Origin: Arachis hypogaea
Lineage: Eukaryota; Streptophyta; Magnoliopsida; Fabales; Fabaceae
Assembly (NCBI RefSeq): GCF_003086295.3
Contig: NC_092054.1
Coordinates: 16,689,878-16,753,877, forward strand
Reading direction: 5' to 3'
Length of the DNA stretch: 64,000 nt
Part shown: positions 34,276 through 44,607 of the stretch, piece by piece
Layout of the letters: each line of letters begins with the position of its first letter
How positions within the stretch are numbered: position 1 is the first letter of the stretch
Made by a program: the position numbers and the translations under genes
Notes under the pieces: model-generated
The model's database searches: none
What the model was told of the DNA's origin: nothing
The model's input: only the letters and a program-made list of their open reading frames with translations

Positions 34276-37200
34276 GCATTTGTTTGTTTTGATTGCTATG
34301 CATTATCTGAGATTGCCTAATTGAATATACATCCTGCTACATGCTATTCTTGCTATTTGCACTATCTGCTTCTTACTTGTGAGTGAACTTGTTTGATTGC
34401 TTGTCTCTGCATGATTTATTGATGACGGAGGAACGGGGGAAAGGTGAAATGGTTTGAAGTTATGTTAGGTTTAAAAAGTGAGTAAGTTCAGGAATCTTTA
34501 GGTTATCTACCCCTATCTATGGCTTATGTTTAGAAATTAAGTTTGATAACTGAATGACGGAGTTCTAGGATTGCCTCTGGCATTCCCAGGACCTTATTTA
34601 TTATATGCGTGGCACCTTTACCATGTTGAGAACCTCCGGTTCTCACCCCATACTGTGTTGTTGTTTTCAGATGTAGGTCGAGAGACTCCTCGCTAGGCGT
34701 CTAGATTTCCTGAAGCGGAGTAGTCCCTGGATTGTATTTGGGTTCTTAGTTTGTATATATATGTATATGTACTTAGCTTTCTTTCCAAGAAACTTGATTA
34801 TTTTGTTCCTCATAGAGGTTACAGGAGAGTTAGGGAACTTATTTTTGTATTTTGGGTTTTTGGAATACTTACGTATATATGTAAATATTCTCCGGCCAGC
34901 CTTGGCTTCGCAGGCTAAGTCAGGAGCTAGTTTCACTGTATCCTTGGATCTCTATCTACTCTTTCGCATTTTCACATTTAAAACCTCTAAGTTTCTTAGC
35001 ACGCAAGTAATTCTATTCCTCGAGCATTGCGCTGTTTATTTCGCAAATTTTGTTTTACCCATTTTTCAAGGCTCCTAGTTTATTATATTCTTTCTACTAT
35101 TATAAGTATGTATTTTATTTTAGAGATCGTAGCACCTCACCACCTCTGTTTCACATCCTAGGTGTAAAGCTCTGTGTGGTAGGGTGTTACAAAAAGTCTG
35201 AGGTTAGGGCACAAAAGCAAAAATCAAATCAAAAGGAAAATTAGAACAATATTTTTATCTTTGTGCGTCCATTGTAATTTGTTGAATATGCCTTTCTCCT
35301 AGATGAACTGTTTGAGTAAAATGACAAAAATGGAGGTTATGTATCACTGCTACAAATCAAAGGTCAAAAACAAAACTTAGAGTCAAAGAATGGATGAATG
35401 GCTCAGATCCTTGAAACCAAGAGAAAAAGAAAGAAAGAGAAGCAACTAGGTGAGAATGCATGCCAACCCTAATCACTACTGTTATCCTATCTCTTCTCTA
35501 CGCTACTGTTATGATATTTGGGGAAGAAGAACAAGTCAAAGGTGTTCAACCAAGTTCAAGTTTTGTAAGCTTTACTCTTTAAAAAGGATAAAGATCCAAA
35601 AATTGAAATAATGAGTGAGTACACAGTTTGGGTTTTCATAGCTTTCAAGCTATCCCTTCTTCTCCTTCATGGTTTTATATTAAATTTTCTGTTATTCAGT
35701 ATTCATCTTTCTTTGTTTCTTATCAAAAGAAAAAAGGCATTAAGTGATGTATCAATAAAAGTCATTGAAAGAAAAGGCAAAGAAAGTAATCTTGAAAAGC
35801 CAAAAAATTATGTCAAACTCTTTTGTATATATTTCTGTTTTTTATTCATGATTCTCAAAGAATTTTCTTGCTAAGTTGGGTGAGCACTTAGTGGTTGAAA
35901 GTTTAGGGAGTGAACCTAGCCAAATCTAGCTTGGGTAGAAGCTGGGTTTGTCCCAGATAGGATTGGGTAGAATCCTAAAAAAATTGGCGATTGTAATCTT
36001 TGCAAAAGAAAGTGAAAATTCTGCCATAGTTGTAGTGGAGACTGGATGTAGGCTACATTGCACAAAGTGGTTGAATTAGGAGATATGATTGTGTCATTTT
36101 TTTCTCTCTGTTCTGAATCTGATTTCATTCGATAAGAGACAAAATAAAACTGCCTCCTGCAAAATCAATCCATTAGACATCACAACAACTCAGCATACTC
36201 AAAAGTATCTTGTTAGCTCTGTTTCTGAATCAATCGTTAGGAGACAAAACTTAATTGTCTCCTGCATAATCAACAAGGCAGACACAACAGCAACACTGAA
36301 TTAAGCCCAGTTTGAAGTTAAAGAGAGCAAAGTTAAAAGAGGTCATAGATTCAACCCCCTTCTCTAGGCCATTGATAACCTTTAGTTATAAACTAACTTA
36401 ATTAACCAACTTAACCTAATATAATTTAAATCCTAATTACACTAAACATAACTAATTAACTATATATCACAATTTTCACAACAGATGATTTATAAATGAG
36501 AATTAAAATTCTATATCTTAATTAGAAATAAAAAATACGTAATTACTCAAAACTAATTACAAAATTAATTACTCAAAACTAATTACAAAATTAATTACTC
36601 TAAATTTAACATATATGACAATTTTGTAATAACTCACTTAGTTGGAGATAGTGGCGACACAGAAGACTTTTCCGACGTGCTAGCACCGGCGGTGGTCACT
36701 GGGTTTAAGGTTTAGGAAGGGAAGAAGATATACCTGGATGCAAGAGGAAGGGTTGTGTCGTAGCTAGCAAAGACAAGCGGCCACGGCAAACGACAGAGGC
36801 AACAACTTGCAAGGGAGACAACGCGGTAGAAACAAGATCCTGGTAGACGCTCCTCGACGATGACGATGGCTGGAGTCGTGGAAAGTGGTCGACAATGGCG
36901 ATCTGACGGTAAATGGTGGCGATGGTAGGGGGCTGACGGCGAGAGAGAAAGAGAAAAGGGAGAGAAGTGAGGTTGATGATGTTGTAAAAATAGGGGAAAG
37001 AGTTTGCAAATTCAAATTTAGGGTTAATTTTACTGGCAGAAAAATATGTCGGACCAAAACGGCGCGTATCATTTAATTGCCTTAATTCGAATTTTTTTTA
37101 CCCTAAATTTGACGGTAAAATGCGCGTCCAGTAAATAATTTTTCATGCCACTTGTTACTATTGGATTTAGGGTCGAAAAAATATAAATCTGATGGTAACA

Positions 37201-37298
37201 TATTGTGGATGACGAATTTAGTGTTACCATTGTTGTAAAATTCACCGATAAATTTGACAGTAAAATCGACAATAATTAACGTTTTTGTTGTAGTGGAA

Positions 37299-39841
37299 GA
37301 AGAAGGCGACAGAGGAGAAAAGGAGCAGTCAGCAGAGGCGAAGCAAACCAGGGAAAGAGACAATATTGGGCGACATAAAGAAGAAAAGAGAAAGAGGCGG
37401 GGTTTGGCTAGAGAAAGAGGGAGAAGGCGGTGGTGATGGTAGAAGGAGCAGTGATGAAGGGAGAAGGTAGTGGTAGAGGAAAGATAGAGAAGGGAGAAAG
37501 GAGGACAGTGAGCCACGCCAAGAAATAGGGAATAGGGGAAGGATAGAGGGGGAAAAGAGGGGTTAGAAGTAGGAATAAAATTAGTATTTTAAAAGTTAAT
37601 AAGGAATAAAAGTATAAAAATTTGTATTTAATTGATTGTGTCTTTATGTCTCAATATTTTTTAGGAATACTAAATACATTTATTTTGTGTACATTTATGT
37701 ACTATCGTGTTTATAAAAAAATTGTGTTTCAACAAACAAATAGTATAAAAAAATCTTAATTTCCATAAACTCAATATATATTGTTATTTATAATACTTTA
37801 ATTCAAGATCTCTTAATTAAAAAATAAACTAAATACTTAAGTCTTAGTTAATTTTGCATTATTATTATTATTATTATTATTATCAAAATTTGGGGTGGAA
37901 AGTGGTAGCGAGTCATCACCAAGGTGATACTTTAGGTTGGGGAGCAATAGTCATGGTAGTAACAATGGTAGTGGTAGTTGTTGGCGTTAAAACTGGGTTA
38001 GGTTTAAGATTGAGGTGTACGATTAAAAAGGTTAAAATTGTTATGAAAAAAATGATTGCTAACTGTTAATTGTCAAAAAATTAGTTATGCGGGTAAAACT
38101 AAAAAATATTTCAAACATAAAAAGTTAAATTAAATAAAATTAAATGTTTTAAAAAAAAATTTCACTTTAGAAAAAAAATTACATATTTATCCTAAATTAT
38201 TTTATTAATTTTTTTATAATAAAATTATCTTTAATTTGTTGAATTAAGTATTGAATATTAATGTTGTGATAACAAACATAATTAAAATTTCATATTCTAA
38301 CTTATTTTTTTTTTTATGAGTATTGTAGGTATTAAAGTATGAATAATCAAAAATCACAATTAGCAATGATTCAAGCAAAATAATAAGTGATTGAGAAATA
38401 CACTTCAAAATAAGCTCATATATTCTTGGAAAGTTGTTGCACATTATAATCAAGCTAAACAAGAAAACAATTCACATTCAAAGCCAACGCCTATAATATT
38501 GAAGAGTGCAACGATTAGTTTGATCAAAGAAAATTTTTTTCTACATTAAAAAAAAAGAGATATTAAGCTCTATATATGATGATTCATCCAATAAAAAAGA
38601 CAACCAATTCGAACTAATTCAAATAATATACCCATAGTTTTTGGTTTTTTTTTTTTTTTAGTGTGTTCAATTTCTCTTTTATCTAAAAATAAATTTATAT
38701 TAGATATACAACAGGTAAAGAGAGTTAGTTTATCAAAAGTCATTTATACTTTTATTTGAGTGATTGATTCGAAAGTATACTAAATTAGAATGCACTTGAT
38801 TTCTTTTATCTAAATTGGATTAGCATTTATAGTAAATTATTAAATTTAGATTAATTTAAGTGTGCTATAAAAATGTAAGTATTTTAAAATTAGTATTTAA
38901 AATCATATTTTATTATAATAAAAATTTTATTATTATTATAATAGAAACTGGACATAAATTACAATTATACTTTGTGGCTAAATTAAAATATATTCCAGTA
39001 TCACTCTTTTTTATCTCTCATTTTTGTAATTTTCATTTTTGTTCTGTTATATGAAGAAGAGACAAAAAAAAAATAATCTCATAATTTCAATGTATCGCAA
39101 TACTATTATTTTGTCGGTAGAATTATATAAAAATATGTCAAATAAAATTAGACCAATGTAAAATTTTATAGTCTATAAAATAAATTTTTATCTTCAACAG
39201 TTCATATAGAAAAAGATATTAATGGACACAAATTAAAATCGATACTTAAAATTGTTAAAACTGTTGTATATATAAAAAAATTAATTATTAAATATAATAT
39301 TTTATATTTTTAACATATATTTTATATATTTTTAATATTTATTAATGGTTGCAGCCCTCAAAATCAGGCCATCCCTAAGAATCTTTCTTGTTTTATTCGT
39401 GGAATAATTGACTTGACTTAATTTAGCATCAAAAGTCGATGTATTGTGCCTCAGTAAGAACCTACAATTATCATCGATCTGTTAGACAGATAAATATATA
39501 AGATAAGATGGGACGGCTAAAAGGTTTAAATTAAAAAGGAAAAAAAAAGACAGTGACAGTGATGGAATTGACAAAAGAATAATGTCGGCGAGATCAACTC
39601 AACTTATGATCTGGCAAAGTGTGATTAGTTTTATTTCTACGTATCTGAGTAGGTGGGTTTTGATTTCATCGTTATTCTATAATAATTTGAAGAACATGTT
39701 TTGGAATTTACTTCTACGAAGAACATTAAGAACGAAGAACAGGTGTTGGAACGAACTTGTGGGAAGAACATTAAGAACGAAGATGATCTGTACACGATTT
39801 TTTTCCGCAGACATGTATGAGATCTCGATTTTGATTGCTTG
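37299..39841. other. Intergenic, purine-rich then AT-rich
   Basis: 37299-37560 is a purine-rich stretch directly against the CACTA-2 end; its frames are low-complexity. The rest is AT-rich with no supported gene. The frame at 39582-39857 has no recognisable domain. Confidence 0.5.
37858..37883. repeat. (ATT)n microsatellite
   Basis: About 26 bp of uninterrupted ATT repeat on the plus strand. Confidence 0.9.
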
Positions 39842-39896
39842 TATATATAGCGAGTAAATTCTCATCATTGTCCTTGAAATTTACTCAATTATTTAA

Positions 39897-40024
39897 GATG
39901 AAAACTCAGGTAAAGTCGACTTCATATGAAGTTGATATCTGAAATAGATGAAAATTTAGTCAAATCATCTAATGGGTCTCAAGTATCAACTTCACGTGAA
40001 GTCGATTACACCTGAGTTTTCCTC
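39897..40024. mobile_element. 128-bp Mutator-type MITE inside the MULE-3 TIR
   Basis: Termini GATGAAAACTCAGGT and ACCTGAGTTTTCCTC are inverted, and the element forms an almost complete hairpin around ACTTCATATGAAGT and ACTTCACGTGAAGT. The 9-bp duplication ATTATTTAA is perfect (39888-39896 and 40025-40033). A diverged relative is at 50988-51128. Confidence 0.9.
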
Positions 40025-40744
40025 ATTATTTAATTTAGTTTTTGAAATTTTGATTTTTTTATAATAGTTTTTACATTTAGTTTCAAACACCATAGTAGTC
40101 TTTACATTTATTTTCGATGCTAAATCAGCTGACGAAATATTGATGTGACTATTCCTTACCATGTTGGAGGTAACCAATGCAAAACGACGTTGTTTTGATT
40201 TGGCGTCCATTATTGAGCAAGATGATACTGTTTGGATACAAATGTAAGTAAAAAATAGTTTGTGATCAAACACACAAATTTGTTCGTCTTCTGCGCTTTC
40301 ACTATTATTTTTCTTTTTCTCTTTTTTTTTCAATGGCGAAAAACAAGGATTCAATTTCTTGCATTTATTTGTATTGCGATGACGCTGGTGATGTTGAACT
40401 GGTGGATTAGATCATCATCTCCTCACCTAGAAACAGACATTTACGACATTACTATATATAGTGAAGGTAACCTCAATTCGTTTTTTTTATGTTGAATATT
40501 TCGTATAATGGTTATGTTAATGGCACCGGTAACAATGGATTTTTATGGTTCCTTTATTTACTAGGGTTTGAGAGATTTTCTGGTGAGTTGGAGTTTATAT
40601 TCTGTTTTTTCAAATAGATCAGGATTGGATTGACCATTTAGAATGGGGATGAGAGATGGTTGTCATGAACTGAAATGTTGTTATACCTTGATGTCTTAAT
40701 CAATTTTTTGTATTCTAAAGATATGTTTTCTAATTTTTTTGCAG

Positions 40745-41116
40745 ATGAATGAGTTACTGGATATTATGTTTCATCACGGGATAAAAAAAATAAAGAAAGG
40801 GTGTTGACTTATTCACTAAATAACAAGAGTTGTGTAAGTGATATAGATGTGAATACATTAGATGTGTTTTACGTGAGAAACTATTATAAATAGATTGAAT
40901 ATACTAACATAAAATACTATTGGTGGCTAATTCCTGGAGAGGCTTGGAGCATGGTTTAAGGGAATTGAATAGCGACAAAGAGCTAACAGAGATGATCATT
41001 TGTGGTAAAAATAATGAAGGAGTGGTTGATGTATACTACAAGTATATTATTTCAATTTCAGAGGTATTAATAGGCAAGGAGATAGTGGTGTATTTGGAGG
41101 ATGAAGATGGAGAAGG
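40745..41116 (+). pseudogene. MuDR transposase N-terminal (PB1-like) region, interrupted
   Basis: From the ATG at 40745 the frame reads MNELLDIMFHHGIKK. After a frameshift it continues with DIDVNTLDVFYVRNYYK, a stop, then YTNIKYYWWLIPGE. After another frameshift it reads GLEHGLRELNSDKELTEMI and IGKEIVVYLEDEDGEG. This series (HHG start, ID-TLDVF, WW-P, L-SDKE) is the N-terminal PB1-like domain of plant MuDR-type MULE transposases. The catalytic and zinc-finger parts are absent; the reading region is cut at 41116 by the element at 41117-43807. From 43808 a Ser/Pro/Lys-rich frame (ending in SPSKKKK) may be the next piece of the same protein. Confidence 0.7.
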
Positions 41117-43807
41117 GAGTAAAATACCAATCCGAGTCTTGTCCATTTGCCCAACTGACAACGCAATCCTTGAAAAATAACCGATCCATTTCGGTCCCTG
41201 ACCCCTGTGCTCTATCTGCCAACGCGGTCCTTCTGTCACTTTTGTCATTAAAGAGTAATAAAACTTGCTAACGTGTCTCGTTAAGTTGTTCAGGTAGTAG
41301 GTTAAGGTGGTGAGGTGGATGCTAGAAAAGGCTTGTTAGAAAAAATAGGGGCCTATCTGTCCTGTTGCACATGAGCACGAATGACGTTATTTTGTTTTCT
41401 TCAGAAGATGTTATTAGATGATTCTTGTCATCTTTCTCCTTTTTACTCTAAACTTCCATAAATAGTAGCAAAGAGCATGGGAGTGGAAGAGATGGGATGA
41501 ATGATGAAAATGATGGCCTAACAATAGTGAAAGGATTCTGATGCACCACAAAAGTTGGAACAAATGTGCATGTAGATGGTAGTCTAACAATTGGGTGCTT
41601 CATCATTTGGGACGCTATATTGGTCTGCGGGGGGTGAGAGAAGTTCAAGTTGATGGTCATAGATGCTCGCTATAAACAATGACAAGATTATGAACACAAC
41701 TTTGAGAGATATAACCCTAAACCTACTCACCACTGGATCCATAATAGTTACTACAGAATTGGCATTCTAACTATTTTTCTCTGCTCCCTGAACCTGTATA
41801 AATCATTGTTTAGATATGATCAATTAAATACTTGAGCATTTTATTTACAAACAATTAAACCCCTTACCAAAATATAATGTGACACTTAAACCCCCAACCT
41901 TTTCATATATAGGACAAATCGAACCCTAAAATGATTATACCTATGATAACATTTGGTTAGAGAGACATGGACACTGAGACATGAATACAATAGTATATGT
42001 TTATTGTTTATTTGCTGAGACATATTTTTTATGGACACGGTGATAGATAGATATACATAAAATATATTTTTTAGTGTTATTTCTTAAAATTGAGACATTA
42101 AGACATAATGCATAAGACACAAAATTTGACTGTTTTATCCCTAGCTATTCTTAAAATTATCCATTTTGGCTTTTTTACTTTTATCAGTTTCTGTCCTCCT
42201 TCCTCCCACTTCCCTCTTCTCTCCTCTTTCTATCTTCACTCCTATTTCCTCCACCGCCACCACCGTCACTGCCACTACCGCCATCGTTTCCTCTTCTCTT
42301 CCTCATCTTTATCTCACTCGTCTAGATCTGTCATTCTGTTCCACCGTTCTCCAGATTTGGCTCCATCGTCGTCCAAATCTATGAACTCAGTCGCCAAGCA
42401 CAAGTTGATTGTGGGACAGGCTCAATCTTCGCCATCGCGTTCCCAACTCTGCGCGACCTTCAATTTGGCCTTCCACCTCTGCCGACTTAAACTTTACCCC
42501 TCCTCTCATCTTCGCTTTTTTTTTTCTTTTTCAATTTTGATTTCAATTGTTTTCATTTAAAAAAAAGTATGAAGGAGATCAGACCTTGATGATTTTAAAA
42601 GTGAGGTGACAAGAATAACTATGATATGGGATACAACAAAAAAAGAAAGGTGTTAAATTCCTGCATTTTATTATCTATGTGATGAACGATTGTTTTATCT
42701 GAAAGCACTGGACATCAATTAGGTGGTTGACGATCACTTTATAACAAGGGATGAAGTACTTTTATTCTTGTTTGATTTGTTTTGGTTAAGAATAGGGTAT
42801 GTTGCACTTTGTGATTATTTGGGTTGATTATGAAAATATCAATGGTGGTTATGGTTGGAAGTAACAGTGATGGGGTAGTGTTGGTAGTGATGAAATATAG
42901 GTTATTTTGAAGAGGATAAAGTTAACATTTGATTTGTACCATTGTGTCTTGTGTATTATCACCAAATACATTAAAAGTAATTGTGTATCTTTATATATAT
43001 ATGTCTCTTTGTGTATTTGTATCTGTGTCTATCTGTTTCACAGGCACTATCCAAATGTAACCTATGTGATGTTGGTAGAGTCCATTGATGCAACATTTTC
43101 TTTGCTAGCTCTTCTTCCCTTCTTAGTCATAGGCTTCCAATTAGGATCTCTAGGGGATTGGAGCAAGTCTTGTAGTAATGGTCTAGGCTTTCAGTTAGGA
43201 TCTCTAGCAGGATTGGAGCAAGTCTTGTAGTAATGATCTTTTTGGCTACACTTGTTATAGGTGATTTCAAATATCTTCCTGGTCTTGTTAGAATGCATCT
43301 CTCCCTAAACAGTTTTCTCCCTAACTCCATTATCAATTACCTCTGACAGATCTGCAGGATGATCAAAATATTTATAAAATTCATCCATACTCCTACCTTC
43401 ATCGTTCACCCCACTTCTTTCACTTCCACGCTCTTTGTTACTCCTCATGGAGGTTTAGGGTTCTAAACATGAAACAAAAGGAGAAAGACGACCATAATCA
43501 TCTAATAACGTCTTCTAGGACAGCAAAACAACGTCGTTCGTGCTCATGTGGAATAGGACAAATAGGCCCCTGTCTTTTCTAACAAGCCACGTGGGCATCT
43601 AACATCTACATCACCACCTTTACCCTCCACCTCAGCAGCTTAATGAGACACATTAGCAAGTTTCATTACTCCTTAACAGCGAAAGTGGCAGAAGGACTAC
43701 GTTGATAGATGGAGCACAATGTCAAGGGCCGAAGTGGATCATATTTTTTGTCAAGAGTTGCGTTGTGATTCGAGCAAATAAATAGGGACTGGGTTGGTAT
43801 TTTACTC
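41117..43807. mobile_element. Long-TIR MULE-like element nested in MULE-3
   Basis: It is 2691 bp. It starts GAGTAAAATACCAA and ends TTGGTATTTTACTC. The two arms align as inverted repeats for about 390 bp (41117 to about 41510, and about 43410-43807), sharing TCCACTTCGG-like, GTCCTTCTGCCACTTT-like and GGGGCCTATCTGTCC-like segments. The duplication is imperfect: ATGGAGAAGG on the left, GTGAAGAAGG on the right. On the minus strand near the right arm, SNKERGSERSGVNDEG and a zinc-knuckle-like CSQKDHYYKTCSNP (about 43240-43190) suggest a remnant of a MULE/FAR1-type gene. Confidence 0.75.
41949..43060. mobile_element. Possible hAT-like insertion inside the nested MULE
   Basis: Left TAACATTTGGTTAGAGAGACA and right, read in reverse, TACATTTGGATAGTG are inverted. 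The flanks ACCTATGA and ACCTATGT match 7 of 8. The interior holds a C/T-rich block (42190-42560) whose frames look like chance, and no transposase. Confidence 0.4.
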
Positions 43808-44607
43808 GTGAAGAAGGTGTTGCATGTGTTACAAGTGGTACTAGTAATGCCCCCCTCAAAATCACTTCCGAACCCATTTCTAAACCCATTCTTAGCCCCA
43901 GTAAAAAAAAAAAGACTCATTTAAAAGCTAAAGAACTAACACAAAGCAGTTTCATAAGTGTTTCCAAACCATAGTTTTTCAATATCAACTAACTACAGAT
44001 GTTCAGAGAGCTTGAATTAAGAGAAAGAAAAAAGAAGAGTTCGAAAAAGAGAAACGCAATCTGGACAATTAGGGATCAATTGGGATTTTATAATGGGAGA
44101 AGGACCAAATTGAATCTAATTACAATCTTACTACGTCATCTAACTGTTGAAAATTTTCAGTGTGACAAAGAATTCTCACATCATCACTCCGTCAGCTGAA
44201 TCAACACCGAAAATAACTCCAAAAACTACTATAGTATCTGATATTAAATATGGAGACCACTATGATAAAATTAGAATCTCAAAGATCAAATTAAATAATT
44301 ACATAAATCTTATAGATTACTATGGAAATTTACTTTATATATAGCTGTAGAATAATTTTTTTTTTCAAAAAAAAAAAAAGCTAGTTTCGACAAAATAATA
44401 CGAAAGAAATAACTTAGATTATGACAAGCACTTATGAAAATTTGTTCCTAACAAACCAAATAAATCCAAATCCAATTTAATTAATGAAATACAATATTCT
44501 GAATGTTTATAATTCAATCTAGTAGGTTAAGACGAATAAACTCACTAACCTTTGATGTAAATAAAAATATTTAAATGTACTGGGTCTGTTTATGTCGTAT
44601 GGAATAA

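Larger units (their letters stand above)
32000..35191 (+). mobile_element. Solo LTR-B, 3.2 kb, nested in the copia LTR
   Basis: It starts TGTAAACTCCGC and ends TAGGGTGTTACA, flanked by the perfect duplication AAAAG (31995-31999 and 35192-35196). It shares with LTR-A the block at 33970-34275 and a CGGTTCTCACCCC segment near 34634. No coding domain and no internal LTR pair are seen. It carries an array of CpG-rich GCGTACGCG/GCGTGCGCG words at 33546-33720. It is the youngest of three insertions in this stack. Confidence 0.82.
31594..36384 (+). mobile_element. Copia-like solo LTR inside CACTA-2
   Basis: It starts TGTTGAGTTTG and ends TTGATAACCTTTA, flanked by the 5-bp duplication GTTAT at 31589-31593 and 36385-36389. 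The end is TA rather than CA, a one-base departure from the rule. The tail TTCAACCCCCTTCTCTAGG (about 36351-36369) is typical of legume copia/Sirevirus LTR ends, from memory. Excluding the nested LTR-B and its TSD leaves about 1.6 kb, a usual Sirevirus LTR length. No gag-pol is present, so it is solo. Confidence 0.62.
28723..37295 (-). mobile_element. CACTA-2, hosting two nested LTRs
   Basis: The left end is CACTACAAAAAATTAG. The right end, read in reverse, is CACTACAACAAAAACG. The 3-bp duplication GAA is at 28720-28722 and 37296-37298. Subterminal zones carry repeats around GACGGTAA/TTACCGTC and AATTTGACGG (28730-29100 and 37085-37290). After removing the nested LTRs (31594-36384 plus TSD) about 3.8 kb remains. 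One decayed En/Spm-type gene lies on the minus strand at 29327-30703. The main Tnp2-type transposase is absent. The GC-richer zone at 36650-37080, at the 5' side in minus orientation, may be its promoter and leader. Confidence 0.82.
39852..44335. mobile_element. MULE-3 with nested insertions
   Basis: The perfect 10-bp duplication TATATATAGC lies at 39842-39851 and 44336-44345. The left end GAGTAAATTCTCATC matches the inverted right end AAGTAAATTTCCATA. Behind them the TIRs align for over 200 bp (for example ATTATTTAATTT, CATAGTAGT and ATCAGCTGACG on the left against their inverted forms at 44180-44310). Inside are a MuDR N-terminal-like pseudogene (40745-41116), a MITE within the left TIR (39897-40024) and a second long-TIR element (41117-43807). 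Confidence 0.82.

Noticed and set aside
36764..37516. Minus-strand Ser/Leu/Phe-rich frames near the right end of CACTA-2
   Set aside because: Low-complexity, partly across the element end at 37295; more likely promoter/leader and purine-rich flank than protein.
42108..42560. 150-aa plus-strand frame rich in Ser, Phe and His
   Set aside because: C/T-rich low-complexity block inside a possible hAT-like insertion; no domain.
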